A DNA stretch of 64,000 nucleotides from an uncultured Roseicyclus sp. (lineage in GTDB: Bacteria > Pseudomonadota > Alphaproteobacteria > Rhodobacterales > Rhodobacteraceae), in assembly GCA_947491935.1 (NCBI GenBank), contig CANLLF010000002.1, forward strand, positions 744,001 to 808,000. Reading direction: 5' to 3'. The stretch's first letter is position 1. Every line of letters begins with the position of its first letter. This document shows, one piece after another, positions 1 through 8,268 of the stretch. The notes below the pieces were generated by a model, which saw only the letters and a program-made list of their open reading frames with translations, did no database searches and was not told the DNA's origin. The translations under genes and the position numbers were made by a program.

Positions 1-207
1 GCAAGACAGGTCGCCGCTGGTCTTGAGCAAGATTCGCTCTCCCATTCCGGCCTCGGCGGCAACCCGGGCGATCTGCTGCACGTCGCCAGGGTCCAGGTTT
101 TCGTGCACCACCGATTGATCCGCGAAGCTGGGCGCCTGGATCTGAAGGATGAGATCGATCGGTGTGTCGATCTCATAATCGAGCTGAACTTCGATGTTGA
201 GGTGCAT
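1..207 (-). CDS. Transglutaminase-family protein, 5' end only (partial)
   Basis: The reverse strand from an ATG at 207 is open to base 1 (69 codons) and runs off the window. The translation begins MHLNIEVQLDYEIDTPIDLI and continues with LQIQAPSFADQSV. This resembles the N-terminal beta-sandwich that precedes a transglutaminase-like cysteine protease core in a common bacterial family (a short beta-strand-rich start, then a D-LLQI-A-ADQ motif). The catalytic Cys-His-Asp core would lie outside the window. No strong ribosome binding site is visible. It is transcribed away from the Crp/Fnr gene at 338. Family assignment rests on remembered motif similarity of the first 69 residues only. Confidence 0.6.
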   Translation of the reverse strand, partial: MHLNIEVQLDYEIDTPIDLILQIQAPSFADQSVVHENLDPGDVQQIARVAAEAGMGERILLKTSGDLSC

Positions 208-337
208 GAGTTTGACTTTCGGTTGGCCGATTGGGGTTTGGTTGTCCTGTCGGGGACCAGCGGCACGGTGATGACAGTGCAGACGCCGCCCTGAAACGCA
301 AAGTTGAGGAGCTTGAATTGCCTGTCAGTACGCCCTC

Positions 338-1138
338 ATGTTAGCTTCAAGCATGTCGTCATCCTATGAAAGCTGCCTCGTCAGCCGCCTGTCCCGGTTC
401 GTTGATCTCACCGAACACGAATGCGCATTCATTGCCGAGCTGGAGAAGGATGAGCACTCTCGCCAAAAGGGCCGCCCCGTCGTGAGTGTCGGTGATCCGA
501 CCGATGGCATCATGGTCCTCAAATCCGGATGGGCGGTCGTGAAGTACGACACGTCGGATGGGCGCAGCCAGATTTTGCGCGTGTACCTGCCGGGCGAAGT
601 GATGGGGCTGGCCGAGATTGGATCCTCCCATGCCAATCACCGCATCGTAATGCAGACCGATGGCATTATCTGCCCATTCCCACGCAAAGGCCTGGCTCCG
701 ATGTTCTCCGACTATCCCCGGTTGGCAGCCTTGCTGCTGGCGGTGGGAAGCCTGGATCAGATCGCGCTTCGCCACCACGCAGGATGCCTTGGCGCTATGG
801 ACGCGACAGATAAGCTGAAGTTCTTCTTGCTGCAATTGCGGTCCCGGCTGGAGGTGGCCAATGTGGGTTTAGGCAATCGGTTTCAGGTTCCGTTCAGTCA
901 GGTCGAGATCGGGCAGGCCGTGGGCCTGACGTCTATTTACGTGAACAAATTGCTGCGATCCTTCGTCAATGCCGGTGAGATCGAGATCGAGCGGCCTTAC
1001 GTCCGTCTCTTGGCCCGGGACAAGTGGGAGAAAGACGTCGAGTTCGTGGACGCCTTCGTCGACATGGACACAACCTGGTTCCCGTCCGCGCTTGAGCCGG
1101 GGCCCATCGGCAAGCTCGACACCGCCGAGCCCGCCTGA
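338..1138 (+). CDS. Crp/Fnr-family transcriptional regulator
   Basis: A 266-residue protein, or 261 if the in-frame ATG at 353 is used; neither start has a strong Shine-Dalgarno. Residues ~25-150 form a cyclic-nucleotide-binding-type beta-roll (GDPTDGIMVLKSGWAVV, LPGEVMGLAEIG). Residues ~190-245 form a Crp-type winged helix with recognition-helix region VEIGQAVGLTSIYVNKLLRS. There is no FNR-type N-terminal cysteine cluster, so it is unlikely to carry a 4Fe-4S cluster. The ligand is unknown. Position next to the DUF892, DUF3618 and PRC-barrel stress genes suggests it responds to an environmental cue, but no target site was identified. The C-terminal ~35 residues after the wing are acidic and not typical of Crp. 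Confidence 0.85.
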   Translation: MLASSMSSSYESCLVSRLSRFVDLTEHECAFIAELEKDEHSRQKGRPVVSVGDPTDGIMVLKSGWAVVKYDTSDGRSQILRVYLPGEVMGLAEIGSSHANHRIVMQTDGIICPFPRKGLAPMFSDYPRLAALLLAVGSLDQIALRHHAGCLGAMDATDKLKFFLLQLRSRLEVANVGLGNRFQVPFSQVEIGQAVGLTSIYVNKLLRSFVNAGEIEIERPYVRLLARDKWEKDVEFVDAFVDMDTTWFPSALEPGPIGKLDTAEPA

Positions 1139-1142
1139 AGGC

Positions 1143-1640
1143 TCAGTCCTGTGCCTCTTCATTGATGCCGCCGGTGGCCAGATCGGTCATCGTCCGGTCG
1201 CCCTCATATGAAGCATCCAGGCACTCTTTCAGCGCGGTCACGTCCTCGGCCAGATCCAGGCGCGCCGCAAAAGCCGCGAGGCATCCGTAGCCCGCAATGG
1301 CGTAGTGTACGAGCCGCTGATATTGCGTGATGATCATGGCGTCGCGGGTTGCATCTTCGCCGAAACTCTCGTCCAGCGCGTGGGCACGGGCTTCTTTGAC
1401 AAGCCCCTCCATACCTTTGCAATGTTCGCCACTTGGCCGTTCGTCATGCCGCGCGGCAATCCCTTCCAGCGCGTCAATTCCGGCTTGAATGCCGTCTGCG
1501 CCCGCCTGCAGCGCGTCCTTCAGGCCCGTATCGGTGGCCGCCTCCGCCATCGCTTTGGCAACATCCAGCGCTTGCGAGTTGGCGCTGTAGATGTCCTTGA
1601 GTTGCTCGACGTAGAGGTCTTCCAATGTGTCGATGGTCAT
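1143..1640 (-). CDS. DUF892 (YciE/YciF-like) ferritin-like protein
   Basis: A 165-residue all-helical protein of the DUF892 family: MTIDTLEDLYVEQLKDIYSA at the start, and regularly placed E/H residues (E..H in the middle helices, QYQRLVHYAIAGYG) typical of ferritin-like four-helix bundles. Family members are stress-induced in enterobacteria and alphaproteobacteria; a di-metal function is suspected but unproven. An ATG 5 codons upstream (1655) is possible, but a GAAGGGAAA ribosome binding site sits properly only before the ATG at 1640. It converges on the Crp/Fnr gene with 4 bases between stop codons. The neighbouring genes are also stress or envelope types. Confidence 0.88.
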   Translation of the reverse strand: MTIDTLEDLYVEQLKDIYSANSQALDVAKAMAEAATDTGLKDALQAGADGIQAGIDALEGIAARHDERPSGEHCKGMEGLVKEARAHALDESFGEDATRDAMIITQYQRLVHYAIAGYGCLAAFAARLDLAEDVTALKECLDASYEGDRTMTDLATGGINEEAQD

Positions 1641-1837
1641 GGTGTTTCCCTTCAAGGTCAGGCCACCACGCTACGCCCTTACTCCTCTGCCGATAGGCCT
1701 GATCGTGCAAGTAGGCGCCATAACCCGGCAAACCCTAAACCAGATTAGCGCCTGCGCGCCGCACGGACGCAACCGAGCCCTTACGTTGGATCATGCGGGG
1801 CCGCTGCCATCGCCCCGGCTCTGGAAAAGGATGCCTC

Positions 1838-1906
1838 ATGAATAACGTTTTCTACCTGATCGGATTGATCGTCGTCGTTTTGGCCGTTGTCGGCTTCATC
1901 CTCTGA
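1838..1906 (+). CDS. 22-residue single-pass membrane miniprotein
   Basis: A very short open frame with sequence MNNVFYLIGLIVVVLAVVGF plus two residues, preceded by AAAGGA at a workable distance. It is almost entirely one hydrophobic helix with a polar N-terminus (MNN). Peptides of this type (MN-x-FYLIG-hydrophobic) recur in alphaproteobacteria in front of stress genes. It ends 20 bases before the start of the next gene, so it is probably the first cistron of the 1838-3915 operon. Function unknown; likely a regulatory or scaffolding membrane peptide. Shine-Dalgarno, amphipathy-free helix and operon position support coding, but nothing was run to test conservation. Confidence 0.6.
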   Translation: MNNVFYLIGLIVVVLAVVGFIL

Positions 1907-1926
1907 CCCTGAATTGGAGATCACTT

Positions 1927-2388
1927 ATGTCGACCCCCAAGAAGCCTGCCACCGAGCAGGTCAAACAAGCCTCAGCTGACGTGGCAGAACAGGCCAAGAT
2001 CGCGGCCAGTACCGTTGCAAAAGATGCCGCCGACGCTGCGCGCGGCCATGCGGACGCGGCCAAATCATCCATGGCCGACGAGGTGTCCGGCGTCGCCTCT
2101 GCGCTGCGCACGGCGGCCGACGAATTGCGCAGCGGCTCCCCGCAGGAGCGCACGTTCGGACAGATCGCGGAGGGCCTGGCCGACGCGTCGGATGCGATGC
2201 GCGAAAAGGATCTGGGTGAGCTGGTGCGCGATGTCACGACCTTCGCCCGTCGCAACCCAATGGTGTTTTTGGGCGGCGCATTGTTGATCGGCTTCGCCGC
2301 GACCCGCTTTGCCAAGGCGTCGAGTGAGCCTGAAACGGCCTCCCTCCCCGCGCCTGACCATTATTCCAACATGCACGGAGATGTCTGA
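1927..2388 (+). CDS. Ala/Lys-rich helical protein with C-terminal membrane helix (nutrient-deprivation-induced-like)
   Basis: A 153-residue protein. Residues 1-110 are low-complexity, amphipathic and Ala-rich (repeated A-D-A-A-K heptad-like pattern), predicted helix or coiled coil. Residues ~115-130 (FLGGALLIGFAATRF) are a single membrane segment with the anchor ARRNPMVF just before it. This architecture matches rhizobial nutrient-deprivation-induced proteins and other stress proteins located next to DUF1469 and DUF3618 genes. GGAGA precedes the ATG. Its TGA overlaps the next ATG (TGATG), so translation is coupled. Role inferred: membrane-tethered stress or envelope spacing protein. Confidence 0.65.
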   Translation: MSTPKKPATEQVKQASADVAEQAKIAASTVAKDAADAARGHADAAKSSMADEVSGVASALRTAADELRSGSPQERTFGQIAEGLADASDAMREKDLGELVRDVTTFARRNPMVFLGGALLIGFAATRFAKASSEPETASLPAPDHYSNMHGDV

Positions 2389-2789
2389 TGAGCGATGACA
2401 CCACAAACAAGAGTGCCGGGGGACTTCTGTCCGATGCGCTTGGCAACATCAGCGGCCTGGTCCGGAGTGAGGTTGATCTGGCCCGCGCGGAAATCAGCGA
2501 AAACCTGACCCAGGCGGGTGTCGCCATCGGCTTGATCGCCGGTGCCGCAATCATCGCGCTGGTCTCGCTCAACGTGCTGGCCGCCGCTCTGGTGGCCGCG
2601 TTGACGGAACTTGGCCTCGATGGCGGTTGGGCGGCGTTGATCGTCGGCGTCCTGCTTGCCGGAATCGCGTTCGCGCTGATCACCAAGGGCGTCAATGACC
2701 TGAAACTCTCCAGCCTGGCTCCGACGCGGACCGTGAAGAACGTGAAGCGCGACGCCGCAGCCGTGAAGGAGGCTTACGATGACAAATGA
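2388..2789 (+). CDS. Phage-holin-family / DUF1469 membrane protein
   Basis: A 133-residue protein with a polar N-terminus (residues 1-40, including LVRSEVDLARAEISENL, the hallmark of the family), then two closely spaced membrane helices at about 42-65 and 75-98, and a short charged tail. DUF1469 (also called putative Actinobacterial holin-X) proteins are not lytic holins; they occur in stress-gene operons of proteobacteria. Starts inside the stop codon of the preceding gene and overlaps the following gene by 11 bases, so the three genes 1927-3915 are one translationally coupled operon. Confidence 0.8.
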   Translation: MSDDTTNKSAGGLLSDALGNISGLVRSEVDLARAEISENLTQAGVAIGLIAGAAIIALVSLNVLAAALVAALTELGLDGGWAALIVGVLLAGIAFALITKGVNDLKLSSLAPTRTVKNVKRDAAAVKEAYDDK

Positions 2790-3915
2790 GACCCGCTCCC
2801 CGGAAGAAATCGAACGCGAGATCGAAGAGCAGCGCTCCGACCTGACGTCGAATATCGAAGATTTGCAGGACAAGTTCTCGATCGACACCATCGTGCGCCA
2901 GATCGGCGACCAGTTCCGCGAACATGGCGGCGATATGGGCCGGTCGATCAGCGAACAGGTCAAGGCGAACCCCGTGCCGCTGGCGCTCACGGGAATTGGC
3001 CTCGCTTGGCTGATGTTCGGCAGCGGCAAGGGCCCGTCCGTGGGATCCTCTGCGCGGGTCGAGCATGACGGCCAAGATAATCATCGGTTGGTTGACTACC
3101 CGGTTCAACGCGACCGGCCCGCATCACTCGCAACACGCGGCAGCGTAGGGTACGACAGCATACCGTCATGGGCACACGACGATGAGGGCGACAGCTCCTC
3201 GGTTAAGGAACGGATCGCGGATGCCGCCTCCGGCGCGCAGGACCAAGCGGCCAAAGGTGCCGCCGCGGCCAAAGCAGGCGTAACGTCGTCAGCGCAATCG
3301 GCATCCGACACGGCGTCGAGCGTGGCGGGCAAAGTGAGCGATGCAGCCGCATCGGCCAAGGCAAGCCTCGCCGACAGTGCCAGTACCGCCCGCGATAATC
3401 TGTCAGCCGCAGGTCAGCGGATCGCGGAAGGGACGGAGGCGCTGTCCGAGGAAGGCCGCCGTCGTGTGATCACCGCCCGACAGAAGGCGATGGAACTTCG
3501 TCGCCAGACAGCGCGTTCTGTCCAGCAAGGCAGTGATGCCGCGGCAGATTTCTATGACCGGCAGCCTTTGGTCGTCGGCACACTTGCCGTCGCTGTCGGA
3601 GCGGCGTTGGGTGGGGCGTTGCCACGCAGCAAGGTTGAGGATGATCTGATGGGCACCCAGAGCGACGCACTCTTCAGCGAGGCAGCGCGGGTGTTCGAGG
3701 AAGAGAAGGCGAAGGCCATGGCCGTCGGTCAATCGGTGAAAGAGGAGGTTAAGACCATTGCGTCCGAGACCAAATCCGACCTCGACAGCGGCGCGCCGGG
3801 CGACAAATCTGCTGCGCAAGCGGTGAGTGACAAGGCAAAGTCAGCCGTCCACCGGGTGGCAGATGCGGCAGAGACCGCGGCGAAGGACGAAAAGTTGGGC
3901 AAGCCCAACACATGA
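2779..3915 (+). CDS. DUF3618 membrane-anchored protein with long Ala/Ser-rich helical tail
   Basis: A 378-residue protein. Residues ~6-60 are a DUF3618 domain (SPEEIEREIEEQRSDLTSNI) with the usual membrane helix VPLALTGIGLAWLMFG at 66-81. A long region (~120-260) is rich in Ala, Ser, Asp and Lys with an LEA-like 11-mer flavour (KVSDAAASAKASLADSAS). A second membrane segment (PLVVGTLAVAVGAALGGAL) lies near 265-283, followed by another charged Ala-rich helix. The family co-occurs with DUF1469 and holin-like genes. LEA-like composition suggests a desiccation or osmotic protectant attached to the membrane, which is inference. Last gene of the coupled operon. Confidence 0.8.
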   Translation: MTNETRSPEEIEREIEEQRSDLTSNIEDLQDKFSIDTIVRQIGDQFREHGGDMGRSISEQVKANPVPLALTGIGLAWLMFGSGKGPSVGSSARVEHDGQDNHRLVDYPVQRDRPASLATRGSVGYDSIPSWAHDDEGDSSSVKERIADAASGAQDQAAKGAAAAKAGVTSSAQSASDTASSVAGKVSDAAASAKASLADSASTARDNLSAAGQRIAEGTEALSEEGRRRVITARQKAMELRRQTARSVQQGSDAAADFYDRQPLVVGTLAVAVGAALGGALPRSKVEDDLMGTQSDALFSEAARVFEEEKAKAMAVGQSVKEEVKTIASETKSDLDSGAPGDKSAAQAVSDKAKSAVHRVADAAETAAKDEKLGKPNT

Positions 3916-3979
3916 ACGATATCGGAGGGGGGCATCTATCGCGCGCCCCTCCGAGCACACGAAACGGAAGGTCTACTCC

Positions 3980-4930
3980 ATGGCACGCGGTCGCACTGCC
4001 GATACCCCCAGAGACATCCCCGCAAAGGGATGGAAGGACATAGCCTTTCGTTTGAAGGACGAAATCTCCGAAGATCGCATCGGATTGATCGCTGCGGGTG
4101 TGGCCTTTTACGGACTGTTGGCGCTGTTCCCCGCTGTCACGGCGATCATGGCTATTGGCGGCCTTTTGATCGAACCCAGCGCCATTGTTGAGCGGCTTGA
4201 AAGCGTGGCGGGCCTGTTGCCGCAGGAAGTCATCAATATCGTGACGGCACAGGCGACCGAGGTGGCCGGATCGCGCGAGGGCGGGCTCGGCCTGGCGGCA
4301 ATTCTGGGCATCCTGATTGCGCTCTATTCCGCATCCAAGGGTATGGCGAGCCTGATGCAGGGAATCAATGTGGCCTATGATGAAGACGAAGACCGTGGCT
4401 TCATCAAACTCAAGTTTGTGACTTTCGGGCTGACCTTGTTCCTGATGTTGGGTCTGTTGATTGCCCTGATGGCGATGCTGGCCTTGCCGGCTGCCTTGGC
4501 ACTTCTGGACCTGGGCCCGATTGTGGAGGGCCTCGCCACCCTCGTGCTTTGGACCGCCCTCCTCGCGCTCACGATCTGCGGGTTGTCGGTTCTCTACCGC
4601 TATGCGCCCTCACGCGAAGAAGCCGAGTGGAAATGGGCCTCTGTGGGCGCTGTTGTGGCCTGTCTGGTCTGGATCATCGCGTCAGCGGGCTTTGCGTTCT
4701 ATGTCAGCAACTTCGGTTCTTACAACGAAAGCTTCGGGACGCTGGCCGGCGTCATCGTGCTTCTGATGTGGTTCTGGATTTCAGCTTTCATCATCTTGCT
4801 GGGTGCCGAATTGAATGCGGAGTTGGAGGCCCAGACACGTAAGGATACGACCACGGGCCGGGACGAACCCATGGGTGCACGGGGCGCCGTCAAGGCCGAT
4901 ACGTTAGGTGAGGCGGCAAATAGCGGTTAA
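3980..4930 (+). CDS. YihY/BrkB-family inner-membrane protein
   Basis: A 316-residue polytopic protein with the family signatures: DEISEDRIGLIAAGVAFYGLL near the N-terminus, LYSASKGMASLMQGINVAYD in the middle and a late FGTLAGVIVLLMWFW helix. Five to six membrane helices. Family members were once labelled ribonuclease BN in error; true function is unsettled (serum resistance in Bordetella, envelope integrity elsewhere). The frame is open 51 codons upstream, but the ATG at 3980 is the start that matches the family N-terminus. It lies 64 bases after the DUF3618 gene, so it may share its transcript. The C-terminus is a 35-residue polar tail. Confidence 0.88.
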   Translation: MARGRTADTPRDIPAKGWKDIAFRLKDEISEDRIGLIAAGVAFYGLLALFPAVTAIMAIGGLLIEPSAIVERLESVAGLLPQEVINIVTAQATEVAGSREGGLGLAAILGILIALYSASKGMASLMQGINVAYDEDEDRGFIKLKFVTFGLTLFLMLGLLIALMAMLALPAALALLDLGPIVEGLATLVLWTALLALTICGLSVLYRYAPSREEAEWKWASVGAVVACLVWIIASAGFAFYVSNFGSYNESFGTLAGVIVLLMWFWISAFIILLGAELNAELEAQTRKDTTTGRDEPMGARGAVKADTLGEAANSG

Positions 4931-5060
4931 CTCTTGAACAATCGACCGTCGAGTTGGGCCCTAGCCCCGGTTCATTGCGTCCGGCAGGTCGCTCCGCGAA
5001 ATCGGCTTCAGTCGATCATTCGACCAAAGCCGGCCGGTCGGCCAAAACAGGAACAAACAA

Positions 5061-6212
5061 ATGATTGAGCGCAAGGCAACTCCACCGGAAACGATCGCCG
5101 CCGCGTCGGAGGACCAAGCGCCAAGGGCACTGGGCAGGCTCGAAATCCCGATCATCGGCATTTTCGCAATCTTGCTGCTGCAAGGCCTGGTCTGGGCCAG
5201 CGACTTTCTGATCCCACTCATAACCGCCTGTCTGGGCTACTTCGTCCTGAACCGTCCCAGACGCTGGCTGGAGAAATTGGGCATTCCCCCCTTTGTTTCG
5301 GCTATCTTGTTCACGACGGTCCTGACCGTCATGATCGCGTTGTTACTTGTTCAACTGAGCGCACCCGCCGCCCAGTTCATCGAAGATCTGCCGTCGCTGA
5401 TCGAACAGATACAGGAAAAGTTGCAGGAATCCGGCGGTACGCTTGAGGCGATCAATGACGCGACTGTCGCCGCTGAAGAGATCATCGCGGATCAGGATCA
5501 GGAAACGGTCGCGGTTGAGGTCGTCTCTGATACAGGACTGGTTGCCACGTTATTCAGCATGGCACCTGGCTTTCTGAGCCGCATCATGTTCGCCCTTCTT
5601 CTGCTGTTCTTCCTCATTGCGTCGGGCGACATGTTTTTCACCAAGACCGTGCAGAGCTTTGATCGCTTCCGCGACAAGCGCCGCGCCGTGGAAGTGCTGC
5701 ATTCGGTGGAAGATCGTCTTGGCTACTACCTCGGCGGGATAACCGTGATCAATTTCGGCCTTGGCATCGCCGTTGCCATTGCGATGGCATTGTGGGACGT
5801 GCCGGGCGCCCCCGTCTTTGGTTTCATGGCATTTTGCCTGAACTTCGTCCCGTTCCTCGGCGGGCTTCTGGGCGCAAGCATCGCCGCGGCTGTGGCCTTC
5901 GTCAGCCTTGACGGGACGTGGATCGCCGCGGGCGTCTTTGCGACCTACGTCATTCTGACCTCAATCGAGGGGCAGTTCGTTACGCCTCTTCTTATATCTC
6001 GACGGATGCGGTTGAACACCACCGTCGTGTTCCTGACGGTGGCGTTCTTCGCCTGGATCTGGTCGGTCATGGGGATGGTGGTGGCTTTGCCCATCTTGAT
6101 CGTGGTCAAGATAGCCTGCGACGAGACGGAGTCGTTGAGTACCATCGGGCGGTTCCTGGGCGGCCTTGACGACGACGATCCGGACGCGTTGGAAAAAGCG
6201 AAAGCCCGTTAA
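5061..6212 (+). CDS. AI-2E-family (PerM/TqsA-like) transporter
   Basis: A 383-residue membrane protein of the AI-2E transporter family. It has an N-terminal cytoplasmic stretch of ~30 residues, paired helices at ~33-70 and 75-105, a soluble loop rich in E/D (about 115-165), then a five-helix C-terminal bundle with the family motif GLLGASIAAAVAF and the conserved end SIEGQFVTPLLISRRMRLN. Members export small molecules or Na+/H+; autoinducer-2 transport is proven for only a few, so the substrate here is open. It follows the BrkB gene by 130 bases. Its stop codon lies inside a 12-bp hairpin shared with the convergent YeaQ gene. Confidence 0.85.
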   Translation: MIERKATPPETIAAASEDQAPRALGRLEIPIIGIFAILLLQGLVWASDFLIPLITACLGYFVLNRPRRWLEKLGIPPFVSAILFTTVLTVMIALLLVQLSAPAAQFIEDLPSLIEQIQEKLQESGGTLEAINDATVAAEEIIADQDQETVAVEVVSDTGLVATLFSMAPGFLSRIMFALLLLFFLIASGDMFFTKTVQSFDRFRDKRRAVEVLHSVEDRLGYYLGGITVINFGLGIAVAIAMALWDVPGAPVFGFMAFCLNFVPFLGGLLGASIAAAVAFVSLDGTWIAAGVFATYVILTSIEGQFVTPLLISRRMRLNTTVVFLTVAFFAWIWSVMGMVVALPILIVVKIACDETESLSTIGRFLGGLDDDDPDALEKAKAR

Positions 6213-6235
6213 GCGCAGGATCGGCGCTTAACGGG
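6205..6235 (-). terminator. Hairpin terminator between convergent genes
   Basis: A perfect 12-bp inverted repeat (CCCGTTAAGCGC and its complement) with a 7-base loop. On the minus strand it is followed by CTTTCGCTTTTTCC, so it should end transcripts of the YeaQ-like gene. On the plus strand no T-run follows, and it overlaps the TAA of the AI-2E-family gene. Confidence 0.75.
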
Positions 6236-6242
6236 TCGCGAG

Positions 6243-6497
6243 CTAGGCTCTGCCGCGGATCAGACGAACCACGTAGATCAGCAAGCACGCCCCGGCGGCG
6301 CCAACAACCAACTGACCGATCCAGCCGCCAAGTGTATTGCCGATGACCATGAACAAAATCCCGTTCAATACCAAGGCGCCCAATATCCCGAGCACGATGT
6401 TCATCAGCAAACCCATGTCGGATTTCATGATTTTCTCAGCGATCCAGCCTGCCAGTGCGCCGATGATCAACGCTCCGAACCAACCTATTCCAGTCAT
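6243..6497 (-). CDS. GlsB/YeaQ/YmgE-family stress-response membrane protein
   Basis: An 84-residue protein with three hydrophobic helices: GWFGALIIGALAGWIAEKIM, GLLMNIVLGILGALVLNG and a C-terminal GQLVVGAAGACLLIYVV. The GxLAGWIAxKIM and MNIxxGIxGA motifs are the diagnostic family pattern (transglycosylase-associated protein fold name, though no enzymatic activity is known). An open frame extends 29 codons upstream, but AAAGGAATT sits correctly before the ATG at 6497. Related proteins are induced by acid and stationary phase in enterobacteria. It lies between the AI-2E and PRC-barrel genes, in line with an envelope-stress neighbourhood. Confidence 0.88.
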   Translation of the reverse strand: MTGIGWFGALIIGALAGWIAEKIMKSDMGLLMNIVLGILGALVLNGILFMVIGNTLGGWIGQLVVGAAGACLLIYVVRLIRGRA

Positions 6498-6569
6498 TGT
6501 CGCAATTCCTTTTGAGATGCCCCGCCATTGGGCGAGTTGAGATCCGGCACGTCGCGCCGGAATAAAAAA

Positions 6570-6595
6570 GCTGCCGCCAGACATCCGGCGACAGC
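6570..6595 (-). terminator. Rho-independent terminator of the PRC-barrel gene
   Basis: On the minus strand GCTGTCGCC pairs with GGCGGCAGC (one mismatch, 8-base loop) and is followed by TTTTTTATT (complement of 6561-6569). It lies 40 bases downstream of the PRC-barrel stop codon and upstream of the YeaQ-like gene on the same strand. Confidence 0.8.
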
Positions 6596-6634
6596 ACTTC
6601 GTGACATACCCATCATGTTTCGATGGGAGCGCGC

Positions 6635-7465
6635 TTAGCCTTCGTATTCTGGCTGTGCTTCCAGTGCCTCTTGCGTGGCGTCGATGTAGACCCGCACATC
6701 GCCATCACTTTGCAGGATCGTCAGTTCTTCCATCGTCACGGCCACGTGGTGTTCGCCTATACCCAGAAAGCCACCCACATCGATCACGGCGCGGTCGATC
6801 ATGCCGTCATCCGTCAGAAGCAGCTCGCCGATTTCGCCGATGTCCTCATCTTCCGAACCATAGACGCGGGCACCCGTCAGCATCTCGGAGGTCAACTGCT
6901 CAATGTCCGCGGGCTCATAGCCTTCGCGCGTCACGGCTGGCGCGGTCAACCTCATGCGGTCGTCGGCGTCGCGCATATCCGCATCTGCCTCCATGTCCAC
7001 GTTGGTACCACGGTATTCGGGCGCATCTTCAACGCCCGCCACGCTTGCGCGTACAACGATGAAATACTCGTCCGCATCTTCCCCGTCGGAGACGAACTGA
7101 AGCTGCGACATGTCGATGGCGACCTCACGCTCGCCGATACCCAGGAAACCACCCACGTCGACGATAACGGAACCCACTTCGCCAGGGCGGGTCAGGACGA
7201 TCTCGTGGATCTCTCCGATATCGTCCCATTCACGCTCGCCCTCCGGGGGCAGCATACCATCGCTCATATCCATTTCGGATACGTAGACGCGGCTCCCGAT
7301 CAATTCCGACGCGTTGAGGTTAACCTCGGCATCGAATTCCATGTCGGAGAACGCAGAGGTGTGACCATCGGCATAAGCCGTAGTCGCAATCGCAAGCGCG
7401 GTGGCCGCACTGGCCAGCAAAACCATGGCTGACGAGCGCGTCTGTCGGTAATCTGAGACTTTCAT
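6635..7465 (-). CDS. Secreted two-repeat PRC-barrel domain protein
   Basis: A 276-residue protein with an N-terminal signal peptide (MKVSDYRQTRSSAMVLLASA, cleavage likely after TAYA) followed by two PRC-barrel domains (about 50-125 and 180-260). Each repeat carries the same DVGGFLGIGE core and a preceding DDIGEI or EDIGEIGEL motif, so the gene arose by domain duplication. PRC-barrels are small beta-barrels used for protein or RNA contacts; periplasmic versions are stress-linked in alphaproteobacteria. GAGGAAT precedes the ATG at 7465; the frame is open 59 codons further upstream but without a family match. The protein is very acidic, and the linker between repeats is rich in D, E and M. Confidence 0.85.
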   Translation of the reverse strand: MKVSDYRQTRSSAMVLLASAATALAIATTAYADGHTSAFSDMEFDAEVNLNASELIGSRVYVSEMDMSDGMLPPEGEREWDDIGEIHEIVLTRPGEVGSVIVDVGGFLGIGEREVAIDMSQLQFVSDGEDADEYFIVVRASVAGVEDAPEYRGTNVDMEADADMRDADDRMRLTAPAVTREGYEPADIEQLTSEMLTGARVYGSEDEDIGEIGELLLTDDGMIDRAVIDVGGFLGIGEHHVAVTMEELTILQSDGDVRVYIDATQEALEAQPEYEG

Positions 7466-8268
7466 TCGGTATTCCTCGATATGCCAGAGAGTTGAGACAC
7501 GCCAGCGTCGTAGCCGTCGCATCTGGCCAGCCCCCTGGATTGGATTGAACTTCCGCACGCCGCTTGACCGCAGTTGATCAGGCGGGTGGTTCCAACACCC
7601 CTTTGCAAGGACGAAGGAAGTGCCTGCAGGATACCGGGGCACTGAGCGGAGGTGTGAGGAAGAGCACTAATCTAGGACAAGGTTTCGTCGGAAGTTCACA
7701 CGATCAACAAATTCCAAGGGCTTCGAAGAATTGGGCGGCATGGATCGGTAACGGCTAAACGCGAAACCATCGAACAGCCGATTTGACCTCACAATGCCTC
7801 TGGCACCACGCGATTGCGTACAACATCGCTTTGGCGACGAACGTTACCGTCAGAATTGAAGAATTTAGTTCACAGTCTCGACCATACCCCGATCAGCCTG
7901 GCACACGTAGCTACGTTGCAGCCAACCAAGCCTGCCGCGCGGGGTCGTATGTCGCTGTACATCACAGAGAACTGACATTCCTGCTAGAGGATACATGGTT
8001 TGCCAACGTGGCGGAGTTTGGCGATGGTAACATTCTGTCGAGGGCAACTCGCATCGGTTTGTTCCGCGTTGCGGTAATCCTTGGCCGTCGCAGTTATGCA
8101 AGTAAAGCAAATGGCGGACTCCTTGGAGGCTCCAACCCATGACCAAGTATGGACCAAGGTCGGGTATTTCCCGCGTTAGAGACCTTCGACAGACCGGAAT
8201 GCTGCGTCGTGCACCAATGACCGCTTTGAAGAGGTGACCCGGGTCCTCTGAATGTCGGCCATGGGCCG
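7466..8268. other. Gene-free stretch, 803 bp
   Basis: Only short frames with no recognisable product are present. The first ~100 bases should hold the PRC-barrel promoter. The last ~100 bases (about 8190-8265) contain words of the dispersed repeat described at 9657 (GAATGCTGCG, AATGACCGCTTTG, GAATGTCGGCCATGGGCCG), apparently a worn copy. Confidence 0.5.

Noticed and set aside
7584-7610. GGAAC-like box upstream of the PRC-barrel gene (possible EcfG-type general-stress promoter)
   Set aside because: The GGAAC is followed by CGGT after 18 bases rather than CGTT after 16-17, so the match is not good enough.
7783-8146. 119-residue plus-strand frame and 93-residue minus-strand frame in the 803-bp gap
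   Set aside because: They overlap each other, lack ribosome binding sites and match no family.
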